Shown: in pieces, positions 1 to 11,705 of the stretch
How the letters are laid out: each line of letters opens with the position of its first letter
How positions within the stretch are numbered: the first letter of the stretch is position 1
DNA from: Corbicula japonica
Taxonomy: Eukaryota > Mollusca > Bivalvia > Venerida > Cyrenidae
Direction of reading: 5' to 3'
NCBI GenBank assembly: GCA_038501625.1
Contig: JAZAYU010001046.1
Coordinates: forward strand, 1-64,000
Length of the DNA stretch: 64,000 bases
Notes under the pieces: model-generated
Told to the model about the DNA's origin: nothing
What the model saw: only the letters and a program-made list of their open reading frames with translations
Databases searched by the model: none
Made by a program: the position numbers and the translations under genes

Positions 1-1710
1 GAACATTTGTCAATTTATATAGGAAAAATAGAGAAAATCAACCATATTTAGACAAACAGAATCCTGATTTCAGGAATAATCCCAAAAACATTGACCCATT
101 TATAACCATTATATATCGTTTATATCACCTATTTATATTTGAAGTTCTGTGTAATAAATTCACTTTTACTATAAATTTCGATTTCAATTAGATGTTTGCC
201 CCCGACCAAAACATCAAACGCCAGGTGCCGCAAATGCTATATTTTTTGAAAAGTAGCGGAAAGTTTGACATGATACTATTCATAATACACCACGCCTTGA
301 GGTTGCTTTACTTTAAGGGGCGTCCGACTATTTTCCCCTTTTTCAGTTTCTCCCCAGACGTTTCCTACCTGACTGTTCTCCCATTATTTTGGCAGAGAAC
401 AGTCTGCATATATAAAAAGGATAATGAGGAATTATTTAAAGGAAGAACTTAAAGGTCTGCATATATAATTAGTGTAATAATGATATTTTGAAAGAAAATC
501 AGTTACTTATGAAGAAAATAAAAAGAATATTTCTTATAATTTCAATGATTTTGAAGGCGGCATGCCATAAACATGTCAAACTGTCTCGCACACGGGGTCA
601 TCTGTCAATTACTTAAAGGGGCAGATATCATTGACCAATAGAGATCGTGTATTTTCTATTTGCAAGGTATCTACACCTCCCAATTCTTAAGTATTTCGGA
701 GTGCATTAACTACTGGATGTGCCAGCAAATGTATTTGATTTAGCACTTAATTGGATTCTTAATCAACATTACGACACGTTAAGGAGACAAAAGCCGTCAA
801 TAAGAAACAAATCTTGTCAAAACATTTTATATATGTTTAATTAGGAGTTTGGGCTTTTATGCCAAAATAACAATCTGTCAAACATAAGAAATCTAAATTG
901 GTAATGCAACCATATTGTGATATATTATAAATATTCCCATCTTGTTGGAAGCCGGCATCTAAATCCTTGGATTTTATTCTACGAATGATACTTCTACAAC
1001 AAACAATCAGATTACCGATCCTGTTTTATTTCAAGACAGAATCAATCATATTTGGTTGTGAAGTATACGTAATATTTTTAATATTCAAATAATTTATTCG
1101 TTGGCCATAAACGCCATAAATTTTTAGGACAATTCTATTGTTCAAATGTGTAAGTACCAACAAATTCAGATTGTATTTTTTTGTCTACAGATCATGTAAC
1201 CAGATGTTGACATATCACGATTTCCGGATAATAGCGGATTACTAGCCTTAGCAATTTGCAACATTTACACCAGTAAAATATATTTTCAGCAGAAAAGATA
1301 TTAAGAAGAAATTGTTGTACATAATTGGTAAAATTAATGCTTATGTTTGTCCAAATTGCGTTTCATACTGCCTACTATCAACAAGAATGGTACATGTTCT
1401 TAAATCATTAAAAATCTAAATATCTAACAAATAGTGAACATAAAAAAGTCTGGCTAGAATAACAGACCAGCAACTTATTTATTCACCGCCGGCAACGAAC
1501 GCAGACATGCAATATAGCGGATAAGGTTAGCTATTTTGTGCTTAAGCCATTAGCCCGATCGTTCAGCTATCCTGCGGAGCCTCGTTTTGGATTGATTTTC
1601 GGTCGCGGGAAGTAACTCGTACAGGACTGCGAAACTGTTTATTGGAAAGGCGTATAGTCAAAGTTTTTTAAACAGGAAATGGCTTACAAAAAGTATTCAT
1701 AGAAAATTAC
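1..1710. other. Noncoding, no gene recognised
   Basis: AT-rich sequence with only short open frames that lack codon structure or recognisable domains. The 86-codon frame at 192-452 does not resemble any protein I know. The motif around 370-385 (ACTGTTCTCCC) reappears inverted near 3880-3925, a weak sign of a shared dispersed repeat. Confidence 0.6.
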
Positions 1711-2303
1711 AATAGATGAAAAGGGAACTTTGAAAGCCACCGAACACGACAAATATGAAAGTACTGCAGGCTCGGTTTGATTGAGCCTGTTCATGGGCAG
1801 TAATGGAAATGCTTATTACTGCCCACGCCGCCTAGCCCCGGGTTGAGCGCAACTCAGTAATTACACCATTAAATAGTACAATTTTCGATCCATCCCAAAC
1901 GATGGTATGCATATGGCGGTGAACATGGAACCTTCAATGAGGTATTTTCAGATTAATACCATTCCATGTTCAGCGGCGTATGGTCCCCAGATAAAATAAT
2001 GGGTTTGCCCTAAACGAGAAAACAATGGGCGGAACTAAACAGAATAGAATTTTGACAGGGGATCTTAGAATACAAATCCTGCATATCACAGACTACGCCA
2101 AAGGCAAAATTTAAAAAGCAGGAAGTATATCCTTGGGGGTGATTGGACAATATCCAAATCAATATTGGCTGGGATATTGAAACCACCTATTTATAAACTG
2201 GCCGAAATATTAAAACAAAGGAATTTAAGAAGTACTATAAACATAGTACATAAGTATTGTGCTCAACGACCTTCAAAGGACGTAACTGATAACAGCACTG
2301 ATT
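1711..2303 (+). repeat. 593-bp direct repeat, copy 1
   Basis: Nearly identical to 2366-2957; I see only a one-base indel and isolated substitutions. It contains a small hairpin in which GGGCAGTAAT is followed by ATTACTGCCC. Its first ~45 bases (AATAGATGAAAAGGG...) resemble 38292-38340 in the right arm of the fold-back element, so it may belong to that family. No coding frame is visible. Confidence 0.9.
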
Positions 2304-2305
2304 GA

Positions 2306-2360
2306 ATGTACGGGGAGACTTTTTACAGCCGCCACACGGCACAAACAACGCTACTGTGAT
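2306..2360 (+). repeat. Dispersed repeat end, copy 1 of 3
   Basis: The spacer between the two 593-bp copies matches 39461-39510 in the same orientation and 55262-55313 in inverse orientation. The shared core is ACGGGGAGACTTT, a ~6-bp variable stretch, then CGCCACACxGCACAAA and CGCTACTG. It is probably the end of a transposable element. Confidence 0.65.
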
Positions 2361-2365
2361 ATTGA

Positions 2366-2957
2366 AATAGATGAAAAGGGAACTTTGAAAGCCACCGAAC
2401 ACGACAAATATGAAAGTACTGCAGGCTCGGTTTGATTGAGCCTGTTCATGGGCAGTAATGGAAATGCTTATTACTGCCCACGCCGCCTAGCCCCGGGTTG
2501 AGCGCAACTCAGTAATTACACCATTAAATAGTACAATTTCGATCCATCCCAAACGATGGTATGCATATGGCGGTGAACATGGAACCTTCAATGAGGTATT
2601 TTCAGATTAATACCATTCCATGTTCAGCGGCGTATGGTCCCCAGATAAAATAATGGGTTTGCCCTAAACGAGAAAACAATGGGCGGAACTAAACAGAATA
2701 GAATTTTGACAGGGGATCTTAGAATACAAATCCTGCATATCACAGGCTACGCCAAAGGCAAAATTTAAAAAGCAGGAAGTATATCCTTGGGGGTGATTGG
2801 ACAATATCCAAATCAATATTGGCTGGGATATTGAAACCACCTATTTATAAACTGGCCGAAATATTAAAACAAAGGAATTTAAGAAGTACTATAAACATAG
2901 TACATAAGTATTGTGCTCAACGACCTTCAAAGGACGTAACTGATAACAGCACTGATT
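2366..2957 (+). repeat. 592-bp direct repeat, copy 2
   Basis: Second copy of 1711-2303, separated from it by a 62-bp spacer. It ends at the same base as copy 1 (ACAGCACTGATT), after which an unrelated LINE fragment starts directly. The near identity implies a recent duplication or an assembly artefact. Confidence 0.9.
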
Positions 2958-3378
2958 AAGATAGTTTTATTCAAAGTTGGATGTCTGAAATAAATCGTAG
3001 TTCAAATACTTTATATAAAACGTATAAATCAGATTTCAAACAAAGTAAATATATATTATCAGTCTTACCCAGTTATCTCAGTAAATCAATGATGGCATTT
3101 TTTACAAGAAATCACCATTTGCCCATTGAACTGGGAAGATGGAGAGGTATTCCTCTTAACGAAAGAACATGTAATTATTGTGTAGATTTAGGCGACGAAT
3201 TTCATTATATTTTACAATGTAATCACTTTAATACCTTAAGAAAAAATATGCCAAACCCTTCTGTTGTAGGAGACCGAATATACAGAAACTTAAAGACCTT
3301 TTAAATACGGAAAATAGATTTGAATTAAAGAAACTAAGTTTATTCATGGACATCATTAGAAAAACCATAAACTCATGA
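2958..3378 (+). pseudogene. LINE reverse-transcriptase C-terminal tail, frameshifted
   Basis: The frame reads FIQSWMSEINRSSNTLYK and continues through RNHHLPIELGRWRGIPLNER to a CxxC...H...C zinc knuckle (CNYC, then HYILQC). This is the typical C-terminal tail of apurinic-endonuclease-type LINE polyproteins in invertebrates. The longest frame stops at 3302-3304, but a +1 shift near 3290 gives a continuation (KDLLNTENRFELKKLSLFMD) to TGA at 3376-3378, so one indel has broken the frame. The endonuclease and RT core are absent and the fragment begins abruptly at the end of the 593-bp repeat. It is a dead 5'-truncated insertion; the likely 3' UTR runs to about 3722, ending in AATAAAGTTTGAAAG. Confidence 0.75.
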
Positions 3379-3722
3379 CAAACTGTATTTCAAGGATAGC
3401 AAAATACCATAAAATTATATAACTGTACAACTACTATTTTCATAATAAACTATTATATGCATGTTCTTTTCCATACACGCTACTACTGTAATAATCTACA
3501 TGTGTAAATCAGTATATTATTTCAATTTATTTGTATAAACTATTGCTGTTTAAGCATAATAATTTCGTTACAACTACACATATTTCATGTATGTAATATA
3601 TGTTGAATCGTCGTTTCCAATTATATTGTCGTCATTGATTAACATATTGTATGTATTTCATGTTTTTTGCTATTGTTGTTCTTTGTAGTAAGAAACTTGG
3701 CATGTAAATAAAGTTTGAAAGT

Positions 3723-4575
3723 CAATTATTGTATTAAAAGTAACAAAGTGTTGATTAATTTACTCCCCACAACTGCACTTATCACATACTAGTAGGTGTT
3801 GTGAGATTAACAATAACATACCTGAGAAAATTAAATGCTGGGGTTGAACCATCTGCATCATTTCAATTTGGGGGAGAACTGTCGGGAGAGGAAATGGTTT
3901 GGGGGAGAACAGTCAGAATGAGGAAATAGTTGGGGGAAGGGGGGGGGGGAATAGTCATCACGTGAAATCAACTTAAATTAAATATTTTTAATATATATGA
4001 TTAAACATAGGCCCACATTTCAACTTTTTCCATGCAGGCGACACATGTGTTCCGCGGAACACAACATTCTAGTTTAATTTAATTATAAAATCTAATGTTG
4101 CATACTGAGTGGTACAAGTTTTAACACGCCCGTGTTATTGTTAATTGCCACTTACTGTTACGTTAATCTCACTAGTCAGCTTGCTCCGAAGAAGATGGGG
4201 TGACATATTAAAAAGGTGTGAAAAACTTAACTGACATACTTAATTTGAGGAGACGCGAGGGGCCAATAGTAAACTCAATGTTGTTATACTTAAAAGAAAT
4301 AGTTCAAATTAGCGATCGAAGCCTCTCACATTCTCATTAAACATATTGTCTTTTGAATCCTAGTGAGCGATGCAATTACTTGAGCAAAATGTAAGATAAG
4401 AAGATAAGAACACACAATACACTAAAACTATAATGTGATTTTTATCCTATTTATGCTGCTTTGCAATAATTTCCGGCATATAACAATGTTTTCATATAAT
4501 TAAATTTGCCAGCATTTATCTCTGTGTGTATTCATAAGCTTGAATAACACCAAATCACACTGTAGTCCTCTGTGG
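3723..4575. other. Noncoding; G-rich tract
   Basis: No gene seen. At 3870-3950 a short imperfect repeat (TGGGGGAGAACWGTC) leads into an 11-base G run that could form a non-B structure or assemble poorly. The rest is AT-rich single-copy-like sequence. Confidence 0.5.
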
Positions 4576-7200
4576 TCTTCAACTTCAACTTCAACTTTAT
4601 ACTGCCCACAATCGTTAACGATTATTACTGGCAGGCGCAGTCGGGAGACAGTGTGTTAGTTAAAACTTTGTTATGTGCACTGTTAAAAAGATAAAAGATC
4701 TACATAGCTATAGTTAAAAAACATGACAGTAAGGCTTAGAGAGGATGCGAGTCCAATCGACTGACAAAGGTCAGTAGATTGGGACTGGACTGTATATATG
4801 TTGGTAGATTGTTCCAAAGCCTGATAGATCTGGGGAAAAAGGAATTGGCGTGGTAGTTGGTTCTAGAGTGGGGGATAAGAAAATTTAGGTTTCTTGTAGG
4901 TGTAAGATGGTGGTGATCCACTGCCACAAGTCCATTACTAATTTTAAAGAACATAATCAGGGAAGCTTGATTTCTTCTTTCTTCTAGTGTTTTCCAATTT
5001 AAGTCCACTATCATTTTAGATACACTACTGGTATAATTATAATCATTTAGGATATAGCGGGCTGCAGATCTCTGGATCATTTCTAGTTTATAAGTAAGGT
5101 ATTTCTGCCAGGGGTGCCAGACTGTGGAGCAGTATTCTACTTGGGGACGGACATAAGTTTTGTAAGCAATTTCTTTGACCTGTTTGTTATCAGTTTTGAT
5201 GTTTCTTTTAATAAATCTAAGAGTATTTTTTGCTTTGGAGGTTATATTACATATGTGTGGGGCCCAGCTTAAGTTATTATTAATAGTAACACCTAGATAC
5301 TTGGATTGATCAGTTGACCTTAGCTGGGTATTATGTAGCATGTAAGGATAGATGATTGGGGTGCGTTTTTTGTGAATTCTTAGGACCTCACATTTATCAG
5401 GATTGAATTCCATGGACCATTCCCTTTCCCATGACTCTAAGGAGTGTAGATCTTGCTGTAAGCTTTCGGCAGAGGACTTGGATTTGACAGTTAGGTAAAC
5501 TATGGTGTCATCGGCAAAAAGGCGGACCCGACTTTGGATGCTATTGGGTAGATCATTAATGTAGGCAAGGAAGAGGCAGGGGCCAAGGACCGAGCCCTGG
5601 GGAACCCCTGAGAGGACTGGTAACCTGTCTGAGCATTTACCTTCGACAAGTACTTGCTGTGACCTATTGTACAGGAATGAGTGTATCCATGAAGTGACCT
5701 TACTGTCTATACCTAGGTGTTTGAGTTTATGGATCAATTTGTGGTGGTCCACCTTGTCGAAGGCTTTGCTGAAATCCATTATGATGACATCAGACTGCTG
5801 ACCTAGTTCTAGGTTGTCAGCAATCTCCTGGGTGAAACCTATAAGCTGGGTCTCGCAGCTATGTTTGGATCTGAATCCATGCTGCTGTGGGCTAAGGATA
5901 TTGTATAAATCAAAATATGTCATCATATTTGAGACCAGGATGTGTTCTAAGAGTTTGGATGCTATGCATGTCAGGGAGATGGGACGATAATTACTGGGTT
6001 TGGATTTTTGACCTTTTTTGAAAACTGGTGAGATGACTGCATGTCTCCAGTCATCAGGGACAATGCCTGTGTCTAGTGACCTTTGGAAAATCAGTGTTAG
6101 CATTGGGGCAATCTCGCTGTGCAGCTCTTTTAGTAACCTTGGCGAGATTTCATCTGGTCCGGATGCCTTATTTGGGTTTAGACCTAATAGGAGTTTGTCA
6201 ACCCCTTGGATTGTGATGCTGATTGGGGACATTGGTGGATGGCTAAGTTTAGCAGCTGCACTCTTGGAAAGTTCTCTGAGACTGAGTGGCTGGGGGTGGG
6301 AAAAGACTGACTCAAACTGTTGGTTCAGTATATTGGCCTTTGATACTGGGTCTGAATAGGTTTTGCCATTACTACTAAGTGGTGCTATACCAAAGTTTTC
6401 AGTTTTATTGTGTTTGATGAACGAGTAGAACTTTTTGCGTTGACCTGGATTTGTGCTGTCACTAAAGATCACTGTGTCTAGGTATGACCAATATGAGTTT
6501 CTTATTTGTTTCTGAATGAGGGCTTTGAGGGATTTGAATCTGGTAACCTTTTCTGGGCTTTTGTTGTTTAACCCTTTTAGCTTTGAGTAAAGTTTATCCC
6601 TCTTTCTGATGAGTTTGACTATGTCATGTCAGATCCATGGAAGGTCTACACGTGACTTACTTAATCTGGATGGAATATGTATTTTAGATAACCTGTTTAT
6701 TTCGGCTTTCAGACTGTTCCAAGAGTTATTTGGATCGGTGTGGTCTAACTGGTAAAAACCCTCAGAAAACCGTCCAAGGTCCTTCTTAAAGCTAGACCAG
6801 TCAGCCTTGTTATAAGATCTGACCATCCTTTTTGCCTGAACGGGTCGGCCTCTCTTGAGATTCAGCTCATGGAAAACTATGTCATGGTCTGAAGACCCAA
6901 GGCTTGGGAGGGTTTGGATGTTGTGGACAACTGAGGGGTTATTTGTGAGAAAGATGTCTAAAATGTTGTTTTCTCTAGTGGGAATTTTGACCATTTGTTC
7001 GAGATTGAAGTTTATGAGGTTTTCGGAGAAAGATTCATACATTTCCTTAAATTTGCAGGGTGGGGACGGTGACTCTGTTTGCCAATCCATGTCTGGCATG
7101 TTGAAATCTCCGAAAATCAGGATTGGGCTGTTCATGGGAATTTTAGAAACGGATGTCCACAGTTCGTGTAAGGAATGGGCGTCATTTTCATGAGGTCCAT
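4576..7200 (-). mobile_element. 5'-truncated non-LTR retrotransposon (jockey/CR1-like)
   Basis: A minus-strand LINE of about 2.6 kb. On its own strand it holds the C-terminal half of an EEP endonuclease, a full reverse transcriptase, a short 3' UTR and a terminal TTGAAG tandem tail (4576-4597). The 5' end is lost near 7200: no N-terminal endonuclease, ORF1 or 5' UTR is visible. Missing 5' ends are usual after incomplete target-primed reverse transcription. I cannot define a target-site duplication. Confidence 0.85.
4736..7200 (-). pseudogene. LINE endonuclease-reverse transcriptase polyprotein, one in-frame stop
   Basis: A single minus-strand frame runs from about 7200 to 4736, broken only by TGA at 6629-6631. 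The endonuclease part (6629-7135 and slightly upstream) shows GDFN at residues 9-12 and the catalytic SDHD at 82-85. After the stop, a linker (HDIVKLIRKRDKLYSKLK) leads without frameshift into the RT. In the 578-residue downstream segment, NYRPISL is at 161-167, MDFSKAFD at 232-239, SGVPQGSVLGP at 288-298 and the catalytic FADD at 319-322, followed by thumb and C-terminal tail. Family role: nick target DNA and copy element RNA in place. The lone stop plus 5' truncation make it inactive, but recently so. The downstream segment opens with GTG, not ATG, so it is not a separate gene. Jockey/CR1 clade is likely; exact clade not settled. Confidence 0.88.
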
Positions 7201-8029
7201 TCGAATGAAGTCCGTTTTTATATATGCTATGTTTTTCTCTTCATCTGGGGGCCTCTTAACTGTTAAAAATCGGCCTGTTTGTGGCAGGAAAATAATTGAA
7301 AGCAATTTCATGCCTATATCTCGTTTGGTAAGGGCAAACTAGTTCTGGATCGGCAGATGTATATTTTTGGCACTGAATTTGCAATACCGCGTTTAAAATA
7401 GGATCTGTTCTGTTAGAGATAAGTAATTTTATTACAAGTATGTTAACCCCTAGTTTCCTGTGTGTTTTTGAATAGATGAATTGTAGATCTTCACGGCAAT
7501 ATATGGTTGTCTAGAAATTAAGATGACAGAAATCATGTTAAATGTACATTGAAAATTTAACATTGAGGTCTATGGGATTTCCCGAAATCCGGATGAGAAT
7601 CTTATAATTTATTTTCTCTGGCCTAAGCACTTCGTGTCACATCTAACAAATCAGCTTCATCTTATATTTGTAAGGAAGCTATTTCAACCGACCCTAACAA
7701 ATGTAACTTTTGACACAAAAATGGATAAAATTTCTTAAACAAGGACATTAAAAAAATGATACAAGTTGGAGAAACATAAAAATGCGATTTAAAGTTCTGT
7801 TTTTGAATAATTCAACTGATACCATTGGATTTTTTACTCTCATTAAACAATGGTATTTCCGCCTTTTTTATCGACAAGTGCTCGATCAAACTAGACCCCC
7901 AAACCAATCTACATTATATGATCATATTGAGCATATCAACAGATCAGCATAATATTGTTTCACCAAACAATTACTAGATTTCCACATATTTCACAGCCAT
8001 ATCTGTTAAAAATTGTAATAGATTTTACC
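7201..8029. other. Noncoding, nothing recognised
   Basis: AT-rich sequence between the LINE truncation point and the TIR element. No ORF with protein character and no clear repeat boundary. Confidence 0.5.
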
Positions 8030-8382
8030 TTCAACAGGTCTAGGAAACGGCTGTTTTTACGGACTGTCTGTAAATTTATAGACTATCTGTTTATTTATAG
8101 ATAAATGTGTCTGTAACTTTATGGAAAAGGGAGGTTACAAAAGTTGTCAAAAGTTTAAATCTTGGTTCTTACACCACATTGGGATAAAAATGAATTAAAA
8201 TCTACATATAAATTAGTATTAAAGATTGTAAATCAACATAACTTCTTTAAAAAGATCATTATTATGTTCAGATGATAGTGTGAAATGTTGTTAGATTATT
8301 GATGACCATGTTGGAGAAGAAATAGCAGTGTAAACAAACTTCTGTTCTTTTTGTTTATGCCCTATGTCATGCTCTTTGCTAT

Positions 8383-8560
8383 GAAGTAGTTCCCCAGCTA
8401 GGGGCGAACCAACCACCCCCCAGCGGGACACCCATCCAGGCATTGACCGAGCAAACCGTTGCTTAACTAGTTTTGACCGTCGGTACACTTCAACTTCGTC
8501 GCTGAAAAGCTAGCTCAACAGCGAGGCTGTTGGAAGTGACCTTATGCTACCGGCACTACA
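8383..8560 (-). repeat. 178-bp internal unit with 5S rRNA-like core, copy 1
   Basis: Read on the minus strand, 8417-8469 contains AGTTAAGCAACG, then 18 bases, then TGGATGGGTG followed by a CCGCxTGGG-like end. The order and spacing match the 3' half of animal 5S rRNA, which includes its internal pol III control region. The 5' half is barely recognisable. It is therefore a 5S-derived pseudogene or a SINE3-like head, not a functional 5S gene. Confidence 0.7.
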
Positions 8561-8686
8561 CTCTCCCCTCCTTTATCTTTCGGAGCTTAGGCATCAACCG
8601 CACAGACCCGTGGACTGCAGTTTCTAGCCTACCCCAGCTCCGAAGCAATCACATGGGCTCGTCAAGCAAGCACTTCTGACACCAGT

Positions 8687-8864
8687 GAAGTAGTTCCCCA
8701 GCTAGGGGCGAACCAACCACCCCCCAGCGGGACACCCATCAAGGCATTGACCGAGCAAACCGTTGCTTAACTAGTTTTGACCGTCGGTACACTTCAACTT
8801 CGTCGCTGAAAAGCTAGCTCAACAGCGAGGCTGTTGGAAGTGACCTTATGCTACCGGCACTACA
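8687..8864 (-). repeat. 178-bp internal unit with 5S rRNA-like core, copy 2
   Basis: Direct copy of 8383-8560, differing at about one base in the 5S-like core (8721-8773; CATCAAGG against CATCCAGG). The 126-bp spacer between the copies is pyrimidine-rich and unrelated to 5S. The arrangement recalls a two-unit remnant of a tandem 5S array. Confidence 0.7.
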
Positions 8865-9171
8865 GCTTAGCTATCAGAATTAACAAAAATGCTTTAGGTT
8901 TGTTTATTTCTAAAATGTGTTAACTTTTGTATCAACCCTTGTCCATAAATTTATGGACATATTTATCTATAAATAAACTGACAGTCTGTAAATTTACAGA
9001 CAGTCCATAAAAAGAGCCGTTTCCTAGACCTGTTCAATATCGGTCGCGCTTTCCATTTCACTTACCCTGAAATAAGCGAAAAACATATGAAGAAACAAGG
9101 AGAAAAAAAAATTGCATAAAGATGAAAAATCAATGATTAAGCTATAAAATAAACGTAAAAATAACTGGCTG

Positions 9172-9300
9172 TCGGACACTTCGACCCCTAACCATTTCGA
9201 CCCTTACCTTTTCGACCCCTAAGACATCTCGACCCCTGCCACTTCGACCCCTAGGACATTTCGACCACTTATTTTTATGGACATCTCGACCCCTTATTTT
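9172..9300 (+). repeat. Degenerate minisatellite, TTCGACCCCT motif
   Basis: Seven or eight repeats of (T/C)TCGACCCCT(A/T) at irregular 14-22 bp spacing. It resembles in style the AAAGGCCG arrays at the MULE ends and may itself be a transposon terminus, but no partner array is in the window. Confidence 0.7.
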
Positions 9301-9590
9301 ATAAATCCGGAAAAAATGTTTAATTTTGCATGACATTGCATTTACTTTTTGACATCATGTTTGTAAACGTATTACAGAGATATATTGGAGAGCGGGACAA
9401 TAATCTAACAACCTCGCGGATTATTTCCAAATGAGCTGAATAAAAACAAATGTCCGGTTTTAAATCTCTGGAAAAAAAGAAGTAATCATCTATGTTTTAA
9501 TCAGAATTTAATTAAACGACAAATACATATACGCAAATAAATGCAATAACAAACATACATGTACAAGCCTAAAAAATACAAATATTTAAC

Positions 9591-9887
9591 TAGTCTCAAT
9601 AATTCGACTGCAAGCACAGACCCATTATCATACTGACTTTTTACAGATGTCCGTCCTTTACGTCTCAAGCAGTTACGATCAAAACTGTGGCGGAAATCGA
9701 CCCGATTTAAATTCTGTTATTTATTGATATACGCGAGACAGGTAAACTTTAAGCGCGGAAATCGAAATTTGTTGACATGGGTGGAGGTTTAATAGAGTTT
9801 TGCATAATAAAACGAAACCGTTATTTATAAAGGTTTACATATATTAATTAAACTTGAATGTGGCTTTTCAGGTATGTAAATTTTTCT
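9591..9887 (+). mobile_element. Fold-back element fragment, outer left arm
   Basis: Starts with TAGTCTCAATAATTCGACTG and matches the ends of the fold-back element at 28501-38714, continuing into the shared segment ending TGGCTTTTCAGGTATGTAAA. The family arm resumes after a 1.6-kb insertion at about 11514. No matching right arm follows, so this is a half element. Confidence 0.75.
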
Positions 9888-11513
9888 GGACGAATGATGG
9901 GTCATAATATATTATTACTATGTGACTATTACTTGATTATCTTTACTATAGTACAATTAGGCCGGCTGAAGGGGAATTTAGGCCCGGCTTTAAATAGAGG
10001 TTTATAGCGAATGCTGAGAACCATGTGGCCCGGCTTTATATATAGATCGTTGAGTAATGAGCGGGAACCATGTTGTTTGTACGTTAAGTTCAAGGTCAAG
10101 CTATTTATAATTGAGTATATGTATATATAGATTATATAAATAGATCGATGAGTCGGTGTTTTCTTTTAATTATGCAAATTGAAAGTTTATTGTTGTAAGC
10201 AGTTATAGAAAGAGTGTACATGTAGTAAGAGACATTGTTCAGATAGTTATTCTTGGATGATATTGAAGCTTGTGTTCTGTTTACGAATATTGGCAATCCT
10301 ATGACTTGATTTTTGGCGCGTGAATGTTACCTCTATATGATGGTTCTTTGTTTACAAATATTTCTGAAGTTGAAATTGACGGTTCTAGTTGGTTTCTGTT
10401 TAACAAGAAGGCGATTTCGTGTCTATAAAGTAAATAATGATTGTATAACCATTTTTGTAGGTCTTTTTCTGTTGTTCGGAATAATTGTGACTCATCCCCC
10501 ATCCCATCCCATCCCCCAGCCCCCCCCCCCCTCCCCCCTGGTTTACGGGATCAAGATTCTGAATATAGAAAGTTAGTATAGATTTTTCATCCTGAAAGTA
10601 CCAAAGGAATTGCCATGTACGTGGTAGGACAATTTTGAAAGATACTCTTGAATTTAAATAGAGCAAATTCATTGTAATGTGGTTAGTGCTATGATAATCA
10701 GATAATGTTTAACTTCAAGGTAACTCCTTCATGAAAATTAAATATTGGCGTAACTGTCCACAAAGTGCAAGGTCTAACATTATCTTCAGCTGCTGTTGAT
10801 ATCGGGAAAACGATATAACAAGACGGAATGGCTTACATAGCTCTCAGTAGAGTATCTACTTACGAAAATCTACAATGACAATAATGAAAAATCAGTTACA
10901 TTTATGAAATTTTGAGTGCTCTTAACGATCCACTACAATCCTCCTTGTTCGACCATCGATTTAAAAAGAAAAGTATCAAAGTAAACAAAATTAACATTCA
11001 TTTGTACAAAAATGTTGCAAACAGGAGTGTAGTAAATCCTTAAATGTGAGTAATTATTTTGTATCCTAAATTGAATACATATCAACACATATTGTTCTGT
11101 AAATTCTTCATCATAATTCATGTTACTACAGCAACTATCTCTTCCACTATTTTCTAGCTAGTTTTCATTATATTTAAAAGGAAAACTTTTCAATTCTTTT
11201 GTTTTCAAATCATTCACTACATTTACTGCAAACTTGTTAATGTTCAGCAAACAAATTTCATCATAAATCCCATTCCATACCAATTCCGGTATACTTCATT
11301 TCAAACTGCACTCCTTGTATACAACGCGTTCCACAACTACATGTAATATACAAGCACATCCTTCAACGTTCAATACCCTTTGCCAATAAAAGACAACAAT
11401 ATAGTAGCACTTTAAAATTCTTTCTTCCAAAACAATCCATCACCTGCATGAACTCTTACACCCAACATCTAACTTCTTTTAAATGTCGTCCACATATAAC
11501 ACATCGGTGTTAT
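9888..11513. mobile_element. 1.6-kb insertion splitting a fold-back arm
   Basis: The fold-back arm is continuous in the copy near 37560 but interrupted here. The 9-mer AATTTTTCT occurs at both junctions (9879-9887 and 11514-11522), compatible with a target-site duplication, though it is low complexity. Inside is an imperfect tandem duplication of ~48 bp (GGCCCGGCTTTA, 9981-10076) and a C-rich tract at 10495-10542. No TIRs, LTRs or coding frame are visible. Confidence 0.5.
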
Positions 11514-11705
11514 AATTTTTCTTGTTAAAGATACATATGGTTTAAGATGCTTTATGGAGCCGCCAAAGTTCCGATTCAAATTCCGATCGGCGGCATATAG
11601 AAATAGAAGGAAAAATTTCCGCATTTATTTGAATAGTAACTGGGTTGTAAGGACGATCATCATATATATAGAAAAGTCTTCGTCGCGCACAAATAGTTGT
11701 GCTAC
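11514..11705 (+). mobile_element. Fold-back element fragment, inner left arm
   Basis: Segment with GATACATATGGTTTAAGATG and TAGTAACTGGGTTGT, matching both arms of the element at 37560-37900. It continues the arm interrupted at 9887. Confidence 0.7.

Larger units (their letters stand above)
8035..9032. mobile_element. Non-autonomous TIR transposon with 5S-like cargo
   Basis: Long inverted repeats of about 105-115 bp (8035-8150 and 8918-9032) both begin CAGGTCTAGGAAACGGCT and agree inward at roughly 85-90%. The element is flanked directly by TTCAA on both sides (8030-8034 and 9033-9037), a candidate 5-bp target-site duplication. No transposase is encoded. Most of the interior is a 178-bp segment repeated in direct orientation with a 304-bp period. 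The superfamily cannot be assigned from TIR and 5-bp duplication alone. Confidence 0.8.

Noticed and set aside
192..452. 86-codon ORF
   Set aside because: No domain, skewed composition, AT-rich intergenic context.
8417..8773. Functional 5S rRNA genes
   Set aside because: Only the 3' half with the control region is recognisable; the 5' half has diverged beyond folding into 5S.
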